Source: Dactylonectria macrodidyma (lineage: Eukaryota; Ascomycota; Sordariomycetes; Hypocreales; Nectriaceae). Taken from it: DNA of 64,000 nt. The DNA lies in assembly GCA_020744425.1 (NCBI GenBank), contig JAGMUV010000005.1:1550001-1614000 (forward strand), written 5' to 3'. This document shows positions 25,753 to 35,470 of this stretch, piece after piece (position 1 is the first letter of the stretch; every line of letters begins with the position of its first letter). Position numbers and translations under genes: made by a program. The notes beneath the pieces were generated by a model. That model saw only the letters and a program-made list of their open reading frames with translations, had not been told where the DNA came from and did no database searches.

Positions 25753-26246
25753 GGTGGTGATGTGCGAAAAGGTTCGAGATTGTCCAGAACGCCTCCTGCG
25801 CGACGTCTTGCAGGTCGCGAATCGCTGTGGCATTGCTGGAGCTCCAATCAATGGTGGGGTTGCAACTAAGCGAGGGGAGTGGAATATGGCCCTCGTTATA
25901 TGCATCATGTGCTTCCCATCTCGCCAACCGCTCAACGGCCCTAACCTATACTGTTGGGTCATAGAAAAAAATAACTACTTTTATTCTCCTATGGACACAA
26001 TAAAATCTCACATTGCAACTATGAAATGATCTTTCGGTCACAAAATCAGGATATGCTCGAGATTAACATCATAAGAGCACCTCTGCGTATTCCCAAGCGA
26101 TCTATGAGAAGCCAGTACCAACTTAGGACCGACTTGTTGCTTAAAATATGTACAAGAACATAGGAAACCTCTCTCTTCCTTCCCAGACGCAGCAAGCATG
26201 AAAACCTAGCAATCCCATCGTTATTCCATATCTAGTATGGTAGCGC
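25753..26246. other. intergenic region psy4 - SPRY gene
   Basis: This 494-bp stretch holds the psy4 promoter and the 3' flank of the SPRY gene. It has AT-rich runs around 25967-26040 (AAAAAAATAACTAC and AATAAAATC) and no gene that I can see. Confidence 0.5.
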
Positions 26247-27839
26247 TTAAACCCGATAGGGGTTGTACAACCACTTAGTGGAATCAAAGATGACCTCAAA
26301 ACTCACGGCATCGTACGTTCCGATGGCGCAGCTCAGATCGTGCAAGCCCTCCAGACCTGTCAACGGCATGTCCTGTTCCGAGTCGGTCTCTTCGTGCAGC
26401 TCCCAGCCACCAGTCATAGTGCCATTGTGCGTGAAGAAGATGTCGACCTGGGGCTTGGCTTGCCCGATGGCACGGAGTGTCATGCCAATGCCGTAGGTAT
26501 CGCCGCGGCGGAACTCATCAGTGAAGCTCTGGCCGCCCCAGCGGTCATTGATGTACTTGTGGCCGTCGTCGCCGTGGATGGCCAAACTGCCACGGTGCCA
26601 GCCTGGCATGCGGAATGATGGGTAGGGCAGGGCTGTGAAGCCGAGTCCGATGAAGACATTAGGACTGTTGGCGCGCAGCTTGACCTCGTAATAGATGGTC
26701 TTGGGCTGGCCGAAGCGCAGCGGGTCATGTTGAGTGACGGAGTAGAGGGGTGGGTAGCCGATGATGCAGCGATCAGGCGAGTTTCTCGCTGTTTCACCCT
26801 CCCACCGGCCTGGGCTGAGCCATTCAAGCTTGCCATTGAAGCCAGCGGGCTGAATCAGACGGACGTTACCTGCCTCTAGAGCCTTATTGGCGACCTGGTC
26901 GAGAACAATCGGCGGTGTTAGGGGGTACTGCGCACACCAATCCTCCCCGGCGATGGCTTCCTCCTCGGAAGCATTGCTTGTTGGGGACTTGTCGAAACCA
27001 CTGAAGAGAGCTGGCGGAGGCGGGAACAAAGACGTATCGGGAACAGCTACCTCCCAATCATGCTGGGGCTGCTTTGCGGCCGAAGGTGGAGGGCCGGGAG
27101 GAGGCTGGATCCAATCATTGGAAGCTGGCGGCGGTCCGAGAGGAGGGGCATAGTCCTGCTGAGAAGAATGATCGGGAGGTGGTCCAGAGGGCGGCGCGTA
27201 GGTCTGCTGTGATGAGAATCCTGGAGGTGGCCCAGTAGGAGGAGCATACTCTTGGTGTGACCGTTGTGCTGGAGGAGGTCCAAGAGGGGAAGAATATTCC
27301 TGCTGTGGTGTCTGGCTAGGGGGTGGCCCTGATGGAGGAGCATATTCCTGTGGCGACGACTGTCTAGGAGGTGGTCCTGACGGAGGAGCATATTCTTGAT
27401 GTGACCGCTGCGCTGGAGGAGGTCCCAGAGGAGAAGAATAGTCTTGCTGTGGTGTTTGAGTGGGAGGCGGTCCTGTAGGAGGAGCATATTCCTGTGGTGA
27501 TACTTGTCTAGGAGGAGGTCCCGTAGGAGGAGCATACTCCTGCTGATGCTGCTGGGACTGTCCTGGAGGCGGTCCAGAAGGCGGCGCGAACTGCTGCTGC
27601 TGCGACGACTGGCCCGGCGGCGGGCCCGGAGGCGGCGCATACTCGGCCGTCCTGCGCTCCGGCGGAGGTCCCTCCGGAGGCGCGTAGCTGGGCCCTCCGG
27701 ACGACCGTCTGGACGTGTTCTGCAGCACGGGGCTGCTGTTCTTGACGTCACCGAGCGGATGGCTCTTGGGCGACGGAGGCCTCTGCGCCGGGCGCGGCGC
27801 GGGCTCGTCGTCGCGCTCGTCTTTGCTACCGAAACACAT
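26247..27839 (-). CDS. SPRY-domain protein with N-terminal proline-rich tandem repeats
   Basis: This single-exon gene encodes 530 residues. The first residues, MCFGSKDE, place Cys2 where it could be S-acylated. Residues 51-255 are about 13 imperfect units of roughly 16 residues of the form (E/D)Y-APP-x-GPPP-x-Q. Residues 101-148 and 149-196 form a duplicated three-unit block. A SPRY domain follows at about 335-526 (YYEVKLRANSPNVFIGLGF, HGDDGHKYIND, VDIFFTHNG). PPLY at 363-366 matches the PPxY motif bound by WW domains of Rsp5/Nedd4 ligases. Yeast Ssh4 and Ear1 are SPRY adaptors of Rsp5, but they have a membrane span and this protein has none. A role as a soluble or lipid-anchored adaptor is inference; only the domain call is firm. 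Confidence 0.88.
   Translation of the reverse strand: MCFGSKDERDDEPAPRPAQRPPSPKSHPLGDVKNSSPVLQNTSRRSSGGPSYAPPEGPPPERRTAEYAPPPGPPPGQSSQQQQFAPPSGPPPGQSQQHQQEYAPPTGPPPRQVSPQEYAPPTGPPPTQTPQQDYSSPLGPPPAQRSHQEYAPPSGPPPRQSSPQEYAPPSGPPPSQTPQQEYSSPLGPPPAQRSHQEYAPPTGPPPGFSSQQTYAPPSGPPPDHSSQQDYAPPLGPPPASNDWIQPPPGPPPSAAKQPQHDWEVAVPDTSLFPPPPALFSGFDKSPTSNASEEEAIAGEDWCAQYPLTPPIVLDQVANKALEAGNVRLIQPAGFNGKLEWLSPGRWEGETARNSPDRCIIGYPPLYSVTQHDPLRFGQPKTIYYEVKLRANSPNVFIGLGFTALPYPSFRMPGWHRGSLAIHGDDGHKYINDRWGGQSFTDEFRRGDTYGIGMTLRAIGQAKPQVDIFFTHNGTMTGGWELHEETDSEQDMPLTGLEGLHDLSCAIGTYDAVSFEVIFDSTKWLYNPYRV
27252..27539 (-). repeat. two tandem 144-bp copies inside the SPRY gene
   Basis: Codons 101-148 and 149-196 form two head-to-tail copies of a 48-residue block made of three 16-residue proline-rich units ending RQ-x-SPQ, QTPQQ and AQRSHQ. 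The copies differ at only a few residues, so this is a recent in-frame duplication within an older repeat array, and its copy number may vary between strains. Confidence 0.85.
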
Positions 27840-28806
27840 GACTTGATTGTCAAAGGGAGGGTTCCTTTTGGTTATTGTGGGATAGAGAAGAGACGGAGAA
27901 TGAAGAGGGAGAAATGGAGGGTTTAGAGTGAGATTAGAGTGGAAGGGATGTTGTCAAAACAGTGTTCGCTTTCACAAACACGGATAGTGGCCCTTCTCGG
28001 CAACACAGGAACAACAATTCAAAGGCCAGCAGCTCGCCGGGCTTGGAGCGAATCAGGCAGAATAGTCCCGAACCCTAATAAAGAAAAAAAAGATTCGTCA
28101 CCGTCACCGTCACTCTTCACCGTTCATTGTTCACAATCATGCCAAGTCAGCAGATGCCTTGGGTCGTTTGTTCGCTACCCACGTTTTTGTGGCTGTGCTT
28201 TCCTTGGGCATTGAGCTACCTTCTATACGGAGTCTGTCTCAATTGCATCGCCAGTTCCAGACTGGTTTGGAATCATGGCCATTGCCTTGTTGGGACATTA
28301 CATGCGGGGGGGGGGGGGGTGCGCATTGCGCCAGTGGCTTGGCGGTCATTTGAGTACAAGGTTAATTACTAGGTGGGTACCACGTGGCTACAATATCCGG
28401 AGCAATGAGCCGATTTTATTGGAGAACAGACGTCTCTTTGACAATGTTGATCAGACGCGTTGCGGCGTCGGATTGCCTGCAATCATAGTGCAATGCCAAC
28501 ACTTGAAGAGATCTTACATGTTATCTTTTGATTCCCTACTATTGGATCAGCTCATCGTGCCAAGCACACAGAGACCTAAGAAATTGGGAATAAATGGTAC
28601 AGTGATGCTCCTCGAAGGACACCACGATATATACCGTTTAATCGATTGGCTACCTAATCTGCTAATATGTTTCGATTCTACCGCTAGGTAGGTAGAGAAT
28701 TGCCTCGACCATTTCCTCTTTTGATTTTTTCTTCCACCGCCAATCATTATTCATCTCTAGTTAAACCATTGATCTCATCCATCGAGGTTCAGATGTATCT
28801 TGATGC
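27840..28806. other. intergenic region SPRY gene - CAX antiporter
   Basis: The region contains the SPRY promoter on one side and the 3' flank of the antiporter on the other. Features visible are an A-rich run near 28080, a 14-base G run at 28306-28319 and a TAGGTAGGTAG patch near 28686. No coding sequence is supported. Confidence 0.55.
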
Positions 28807-31502
28807 TTAGGCTCCCCAGGAGCTGGCGTCGTCTTCGTCCGGGTAGTAGAAGGCGACGACGCTGATGATTAGGTAAACTGCACACAAGAGCGCGCCCTCA
28901 AGGTAGTTGCTCCTGCCATCCAGGACCAGAAAGTTGACAATGAAAGCCGACACGAAGAGACAGACAGTCTCAAACAAAGTGAAGTACAATGTCATCTCGC
29001 GGTCCATGGCCCATCCCAAGATGACAACCAATGGCGTGATGAAGAGCGCAATCTGGATCGAGCTGCCTACCGCGACACCGATGGCCAAGTCCATTTTATT
29101 CTTCATCGCAACAGTGATAGCCGTAACGTGTTCCGCCGCGTTACCAACAATGGGCAGAATAATCAGGCCGATGAAGATCTCGCCAACTGAAGATGTAGCG
29201 ACCACCTCTTGGATGGAACCGACCAGGAACTCGGCGCAGAGCGCAACCAAACCCGTAGAGACAAGTAATAGAACGACGGATCCGGCTCGAGACAAGTGTT
29301 TGTCCGCATCATCTTCCGTTCCAGGTTCAACGCCGGAATTGATGGTCATCAAGGGGATCTGAGCAGGCAACATGGCGCCTGGAGGACGGAACTGATGCTG
29401 ATTGAGACGGTCTGGAAGCGAATTGGTGCGGCGGATACCATAACGAACCCGAGGGACAGGTCCCTGAGGAACAGGAGGCGCAATGCCAACCTCTGGGTTC
29501 TGTCCGAAGACAGTAGGCGTGAGGTTCTTGACAGAAATCCCACGGAGGGCTGGGAACGGTCTTCTACCGCTGCCTTCCGCACCAGAATCCGTCTCCTGGG
29601 GACGATTTGGCTGACTCTCATTTTGAACTGCGAAGTCGACACGTCGGGGAACACCTTCACCGCCAGCTCGGGTGCTGTCATCGAAAGTCACTCCAGGCTT
29701 TGAGCGACTATGGCCCTTGTCGTCTTCGAGAGCGTTCTTCTTGTTCTTGAGATATTTATGTCGCCGATGGTGGCGTTTGTGTTTGCGATGAGACTCATCA
29801 TCCGCAATAGCGTCTTCGTTGCTTTCGACAGAGGGATAACGGGGAATCTTGGGTCTGGAGGCTGAGGCCTCTGAGGCTGTCTCGTCGTGACGGCCGGCGA
29901 TGAACGAAGCATTCACAGAGGCCTTTGCGTTGCTGTCGGTCGAAGAGGCGGCAGACTTGCGTCTACGTCTGCTACGAAGAACCTTCTTCATCTTCTTGCG
30001 CATGGTACCTTGAGAGGAGTCAGAGTCATCCGAAGATGAACTGGACGACGAGCTATCCTCAGAGCTGGACGCGTCCAACCACGCGGCCGCGGGTCCTGGT
30101 GTTGACTCGGCATCGACAATGTGCTGAGGCGTGGACTCGTACATGTACGCATGGGACTTGAGCTGGAATAGAAGATAGACGAGATAAACGAGGAGTAGGA
30201 TCTAGAGAACGCATAAGCAAGAGAGTCAAGGTGAATTGTCAGTTAACTTACGACGCTAGTTCCACGGCTGATTTTGAGTGACTGCTTATCGGCGAGCTTA
30301 GAATCGCTGAAGGAGGCGTGGAACGCTGTCTAAACACAGTTAGAAAATTGAGTTTGCGAATGAGAGCAAAATACGTACAGGGAGCACTAGACTAGTGACA
30401 CTCAGACTTAACAAGCAGGCGCTCATCTGGGTCACTGTGCTGTTATAAATCTAACGGAAGAGTTAGCCACAATCATGCAATCGGGGACGGAGCACAAAGT
30501 ACCTGCTCACGAAAGCGCAGGCCACCCAAGAGAAAACCCATGCCCAAAATAAGCAGCAGGTTCGCCAATATCGAACCCAACAACGAGGCTTGGACAATAC
30601 GAATCTCATCCTGTTTCCTGACGTTAGCAATTCTGCGTGGGTTCGTCGCCTTTGAAAACAGTGAATTACCTTAACAAGTGCAATGCTGAATCAGGTTTAG
30701 AGGACTTCGGTTAGCAATTTGAACATGACAACGGCGACAATGCAAGGCTCGATTGATCCGAAATGCCTTGTACGCTTCTCGCTCTCTCGGCCAGACCATA
30801 TTCGCAAGGGTGACGTACATGCTAAAGCGCGATGGTTAGCTCATGGTTTCGGGGCAAGGCGAGGCACGATTAGACATACAAGATAATGAGTTCCACAGCA
30901 TTTCCAAAGGTGACGTTGAGCAGGGCGCCAAGAGCATCTCCCATCTCAAGGGCGACTGACTCGGTGGCAAACGCTAGCAGGCCGGCAAGGGGGATAATTG
31001 CAATGGCGTTCATGCCAAAAACAATGCCACCATGGATCCCGTCGATCTCGGCAACGATGATGCCAATGGGAACAAAGACGAGCAGAACATTGAGCCAGCT
31101 GTAAGTGATGGCCAATCGCGCATTGCGGCGGATCTCGTCAATGAGACCTCCCTGCTTCTTAGGTTCGGAGGTTGTTGTTGTGGTCTGCTCCTCAGCCTTG
31201 GGAGGCGGCTCTACGACAGGCCCCGACCTCTCAGCCTGCGTAGACTCGAAAGCTGGGAGCTGGCTAGATGTCGTTTTGACAGGGGCAATGAAGCCATTGA
31301 TGGCTGTGGACTTCTCATTAAGACCATCATCATTGACAGCGATGCCCTTGTCATGATTGGGGTTGTGAGCATTGTTGGAGTTCAGGTTCAAGTTCTGAGC
31401 TTGGTTGGGTGGTGACGTCGTCGAGTCAGTCACGACCGCGTTGGATATTGCACCGGAGCGACTGCCATGTATCTTGGGGGATTCAGAGGAGGCTTTCTTC
31501 AT
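28807..31502 (-). CDS. vcx1: CAX-family vacuolar Ca2+/H+ antiporter (Vcx1-like) with a 3-nt micro-exon
   Basis: This gene encodes 764 residues in seven exons: 30880-31502, 30819-30821, 30670-30685, 30503-30610, 30379-30450, 30252-30329 and 28807-30201. Introns are 58, 133, 59, 52, 49 and 50 nt. CAX proteins use the proton gradient to load Ca2+ into the vacuole. The two signature motifs are present: GNAVELI at about 200-206 and GNAAEH in the C-terminal half, each among several membrane spans. The 3-nt exon CAT and the 16-nt exon together restore ELIIFIIALVK; without the 3 nt the product loses one Ile but stays in frame. The N-terminus (about 130 residues) and the loop between the halves (about 200 residues, acidic, Ser- and His-rich) are long and probably cytosolic. 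The start MKKASSESPKI is the first ATG of the open frame. Confidence 0.93.
30819..30821 (-). other. 3-nt micro-exon (CAT) of the CAX gene
   Basis: Read on the minus strand, GCTTTAG precedes CAT and GTACGTC follows it. The exon is in phase 2 and completes codon 208 (TT|C, Phe) and starts codon 209 (AT|C, Ile). Both flanking introns, 58 and 133 nt, have good donors (GTATGT, GTACGT) and branch-like CTAAC or CTAAAC signals. It supplies the second Ile of the conserved FIIALVK. Skipping is in frame. Confidence 0.75.
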
Positions 31503-32714
31503 CGAACAGGCTTTTGAGACACGGATGTCGTTGGGGTTGGTAAGAGAGGAAAAGAAGAGAAAGGGAGCAAGAGGAAGTGGATGGAGCGGTTGGCTTTATG
31601 TGAATTGGTGAGTGTGGCAACGAGACTTGACGAACAAGGCAGTGGCGGCTTGTACCTGCACCGTCTAGCACAAGTACCGTACCTCAGGCAGGTACGGGTG
31701 GCCTCTAACTGATTGCAAACTGTGGAGAAAGTGCGACGTAATGTGGCTGAAAGCCTGAAAGCGGCGGAAACAAGGCCGGCAGGGTGTGTGATAAGACCAT
31801 GTGGAACACTGGAAATGCGGTTGGACTCTGCTTGGTACCGGCCTAGGTACCCAGGCTGTTAACAAAAACCATGGCACACCAAAAGCCTCCTCAATACAGT
31901 GACGGCCACACTCACGCCTGACGCAGTACTGATTTCCTCAGAAAAGCCTCATTAATGATGAAAACAAGTACAGATGTGCTATTCAGCATATCGCATTCCT
32001 CGGATATACGTAATTTCGTTGGCGCTTTTAAAGAAGGTATTGCTTGATGAGCGTGGACCTGAGTTTTGGTGTGCCATGTTTTATGTCCCTACCTAACTTG
32101 GTACTTCGTGGCCAACCTGCAAGGCGTCGAGCGGCCTCCACCCTGCTGCTATCATAGATGATGCACTACGTACGTAGTGTCAGCAGGGGACGGCATTGAG
32201 CGAGCCGCTAATCCTAGGCCGCTGGGAGTCACTCAGCAGCGTGAGAATTCCCCTTGCAGAACGATTGGTCCGAGGCACGTACCAATCTATGGAAGTGAGG
32301 CTGTTCAGTTAGAGCGCTCCACTGGGACCAGATTGTGTCGAATAGATTGTGTCGCTGCCGCTGGAGATTTAGTGGAGAAAAGCCACTCCACCGATTGGAA
32401 TATCCACGACGATCTGGACCTTTCCACGTCGAACCATCTGTGACTCCCTCGCTATGGTCTTGTGACACTATGCCTCGATTCTGGTGAGGACGTTCGCTAA
32501 GCGTTGAGAGCTTGACGGAGCAAGCCTCATGGCAATGACACCTTCCAAAATCGAATTAATCGACTTTGAGGACGTTCGGTTGTGAAACGGACACTTGAAG
32601 TCCAGCGAAGCCTTCAGCCTCCCTTGCATGAGCAACGTCAGAGGGGAGGGCGACCAGGTGAAGACTACAACTTTTATGCTGCAATGAATTCTCATAAAAT
32701 CCCGTACAATCTAT
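31503..32714. other. intergenic region upstream of the CAX gene
   Basis: No gene is supported in these 1.2 kb. Several short palindromes built on GTACC/TACC occur between about 31668 and 31865, including CCTAGG flanked by GTACC arms, and a TACGTACGTA run lies near 32169. Reading frames are short and featureless. Confidence 0.5.
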
Positions 32715-33251
32715 TTAAGGAAGTGCAGCATAGAAAAACTGAACAACATCATTGCCCGCTTCAGCTAGGATGACGCTCATACCTTGGTGGGGCTGACCGT
32801 TGACAGTGAAGGGGAACACAACGGTAGCCTTTGCAAGTTCCATATTGCAGCAAATCCCAATAACCCATTTCTCAGCGCCTGGGGACGACGGATTGAGAAC
32901 CTGATTCACTTTGTCGATATCTTCCTGGAGGCGCCCCGCGAAATGATTCAGTCTGACGCTGTCCTGATAGGTCGATTGGCACTTGAGCTCGATGATGTGG
33001 AAGGATGGCGCAACCCCGTGAGGCGTAACGCAGAAAAAGTCCACCGACTGGCCTGGTCTGGCGGTGAAGACCTCTTTCACCTCGCGCTGGGCGAGGGGGC
33101 ACGGGATGTGGTGCCTAAAGAAACGCACCAAGTGATTCTGCGCTGCCTCTTCCCAGCCGCCGGGCTGCTTGGAGAAATGGATGCATTTTTTCACACCGAA
33201 CTCGGCTACCCAGGCCGCGACGACTTGGTTGATTCGTGCCGGCTGCGCCAT
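32715..33251 (-). CDS. hypothetical protein with PD-(D/E)XK nuclease-like motif
   Basis: A single open frame of 178 residues. I do not recognise a named family. Residues 69-93 carry a pattern typical of the PD-(D/E)XK fold: Asp in SVDFFCV on one strand, a short turn, then ELK in FHIIELKCQ on the next. Upstream, an amphipathic helix (WEEAAQNHLVRFF) supplies a Glu in the position often taken by the first acidic residue. The Gly-rich WVIGICCN and the downstream strand VVFPFTVNG fit the rest of an alpha/beta core. No second domain, signal peptide or membrane span is seen. The gene lies between the CAX gene and a decayed gene, in an accessory-looking stretch. A nuclease function is inference from motif order alone. 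Confidence 0.55.
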   Translation of the reverse strand: MAQPARINQVVAAWVAEFGVKKCIHFSKQPGGWEEAAQNHLVRFFRHHIPCPLAQREVKEVFTARPGQSVDFFCVTPHGVAPSFHIIELKCQSTYQDSVRLNHFAGRLQEDIDKVNQVLNPSSPGAEKWVIGICCNMELAKATVVFPFTVNGQPHQGMSVILAEAGNDVVQFFYAALP

Positions 33252-33378
33252 TCCGCTAGCATTGTGTCAGTTGCAGTAACAAATCTGCGTAACGGAGGAC
33301 CTACTCTGATGGAGAGAACAAGGGGGGAATTCAAGGGATAGGTTTCACATGCGCAATGCCACGTCCTAAGCTGTTCTC

Positions 33379-35470
33379 TTAGGGATCAACTGGAAGGGTT
33401 TGTATAGCGAACTTAAGTGGTGTGATGTGTGATGTTCTATGAAGAGCGTATGTGTGTCCTCCTAGAATGAGGCCGAATATGTCCGTTCTTATAGTCCATA
33501 ACCTATGTGGAATGTCGTAACGCTTCCTATTGCCGCCGTAAAGCTTCTTTCCATGGCCCGCTTTGATGCTGTGGCCGCAGCTGAAAGGCTCAAAAAGAAA
33601 TCTTGCAAGCAAACCAATGTAAGTAACTGTGGAGAATAGGACATTGCGCGACTTGATACACTACCCGTTCATGATCACATGCCCTTGAATCTCGAGTTGC
33701 AAGTCGAGCTTGGCGATGGCATGTATATACTCGCCCGCCTCGTTCTCAGACTTGACTAACTTGTGAAGTGTCGGCTTATTCTCGCGTCCGATTTGAGATG
33801 CAATCCACATGGCAATGACTCGCCCCGCTACACCACATGGCAGCAAAATTTAGACTACCATGAGCGCAATAAATATAGACACGAGTGTGACCGATGCGAA
33901 GAGCGCAGTTCCGAAGGCAAACACCGCAACGCTTGACGCATTGGAGACAATCTGAGCAATTCCATGCATTCGCGATATCCCCTGAACGGAGACGACCACA
34001 TAGAAGCATGTTCGCGAGTACCCAGACCCTTTATAAGTAGCGATCCGAATTTACGGATTTATCGCAGCGACTTTCCCGAAACCAACTGGGATCTCGTTGG
34101 ATAAAACGGTTTCCAGAATCACCGACTGGAGGCGACATCCCAACGCTCTTGAGGCTATCAAGGCAGGGTCAAACACAAGGTTGTCAAATATGAGACTGCC
34201 GTGACAAAAAGATACCGGAAATACATACAACGCCATGTCTAAAATAAAAAACTGTCAGCTCAACGATGAAAGGAGATCGGGGGGGAGGGAGAAGGGGTAT
34301 AACTACATACACGACATCACTACGTAACGAGTGCACCCCTTTGCGCGTACCACATGGGCATTAGCATAGCAATGACTAGCACGAGCTTGAGAGTCATTGC
34401 AAAGAAAATGCCAGTTTCTATCCCACCACCACTGCCGTCTTCGGCTCTTTGATGGACCTCTTCAGCAAATTTCTCGGCATCTCACTGGCCTTTCTCCGGG
34501 TCATTGGTGTCTGCCGTGAAGGAGGAATTTCCTCGAGCTGAATTTGGCGGGGGTATGAATATGGGCCTAGGTCGGGCCGCCGTGACACGGGTCGTGGGCA
34601 TGAAGCCGCCATACGAGAAAGGTTCCGCAGGGTCGTACTCTCCAACATTGGACGGTGTGATGGACCCTCCAAGGCTCGGAAACACACTGAGCAAGTCAGC
34701 TAATGACACCAGCCTGTATACGATACACATCTCCCGCGCCGGAGCACTAAGCAATGCGCCAGCGGTTGGTAACAGACTCAGAGCCCTAGCAGCACCGTTC
34801 TATTCTGCCGCGCTGAGCTGGCCAACTGGGTCAAGAGCGGCAGTTAGGTTTGCTAGGCATTCGCAATTAGAAGCACCCCGTCTCACCGTCATGCCGCGGT
34901 CGACCCAGTTGCCAAAGTCGAGATTGCCATTTCCCTAACCAACAGACGCCGACTGCTCTGGAGTGAGAGTCTGGACTCGTTCAAATGAGCTTGTGTTAGC
35001 AGCCATCGCGCGAGAGGGCAACAGCCCTGTCGCCAAAAGTAGCTGTTGATGATGCATCAGCATATACATATGCGAGGCATTCTCAGCAAGCGTTTCGCCC
35101 ATTTCGACCTGCTCTTCCCTTATATTACGGATGGGGCACACCGGAACCATTATTTCTACCACCACGTCAAACATCATCACATCAGGGGCAATGGTCCTGT
35201 TGACCTCTCGTCAACAATCCGTTACCAACGTGATAACTAGTATCATTTCCTCCACTACATCGGCCGTTTCTTCTTCCTCATCTGGCTCGACCTCTCGTCA
35301 TATTTCATACGGAAGGGTCGACCAGTTCTTGCCGTTAAGGTTGCTTTTAGGGGCTTGGTTCGTACACAACACATCTCCTGTTATACCGCCTTCACCCAAA
35401 TGCCACTTTCATAGTCTTTTTTGCTGCCCTTACTGTTGCTTCGAGCCGGTCTGATTGTAGGAAACTGGGG
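33379..35470 (-). pseudogene. decayed multi-span membrane protein gene
   Basis: One ancestral reading frame can be followed on the minus strand through at least nine in-frame stops, at about 35409, 35298, 35211, 34935, 34800, 34482, 34051, 33850 and 33661. A probable intron ends at 34239 with TTTTTTATTTTAG; around it the frame shifts by one. Between stops the translation stays protein-like: acidic REVEPDEEEETADVVEE, then GGSITPSNVGEYDPAEPFSY, and hydrophobic spans near 34370-34420 and 33860-33940. The C-terminal part reads AGEYIHAIAKLDLQLEIQGH. It resembles large fungal membrane proteins of unknown function, a judgement from general appearance. Some stops fit C-to-T or G-to-A change (for example TGA in EI-stop-REV), but not all do, so RIP is not shown. 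Confidence 0.6.

Noticed and set aside
33379..35470. RIP as the cause of the pseudogene
   Set aside because: Several stops do not fit simple C-to-T or G-to-A change and no intact paralogue is in the window, so RIP is left as a question only.
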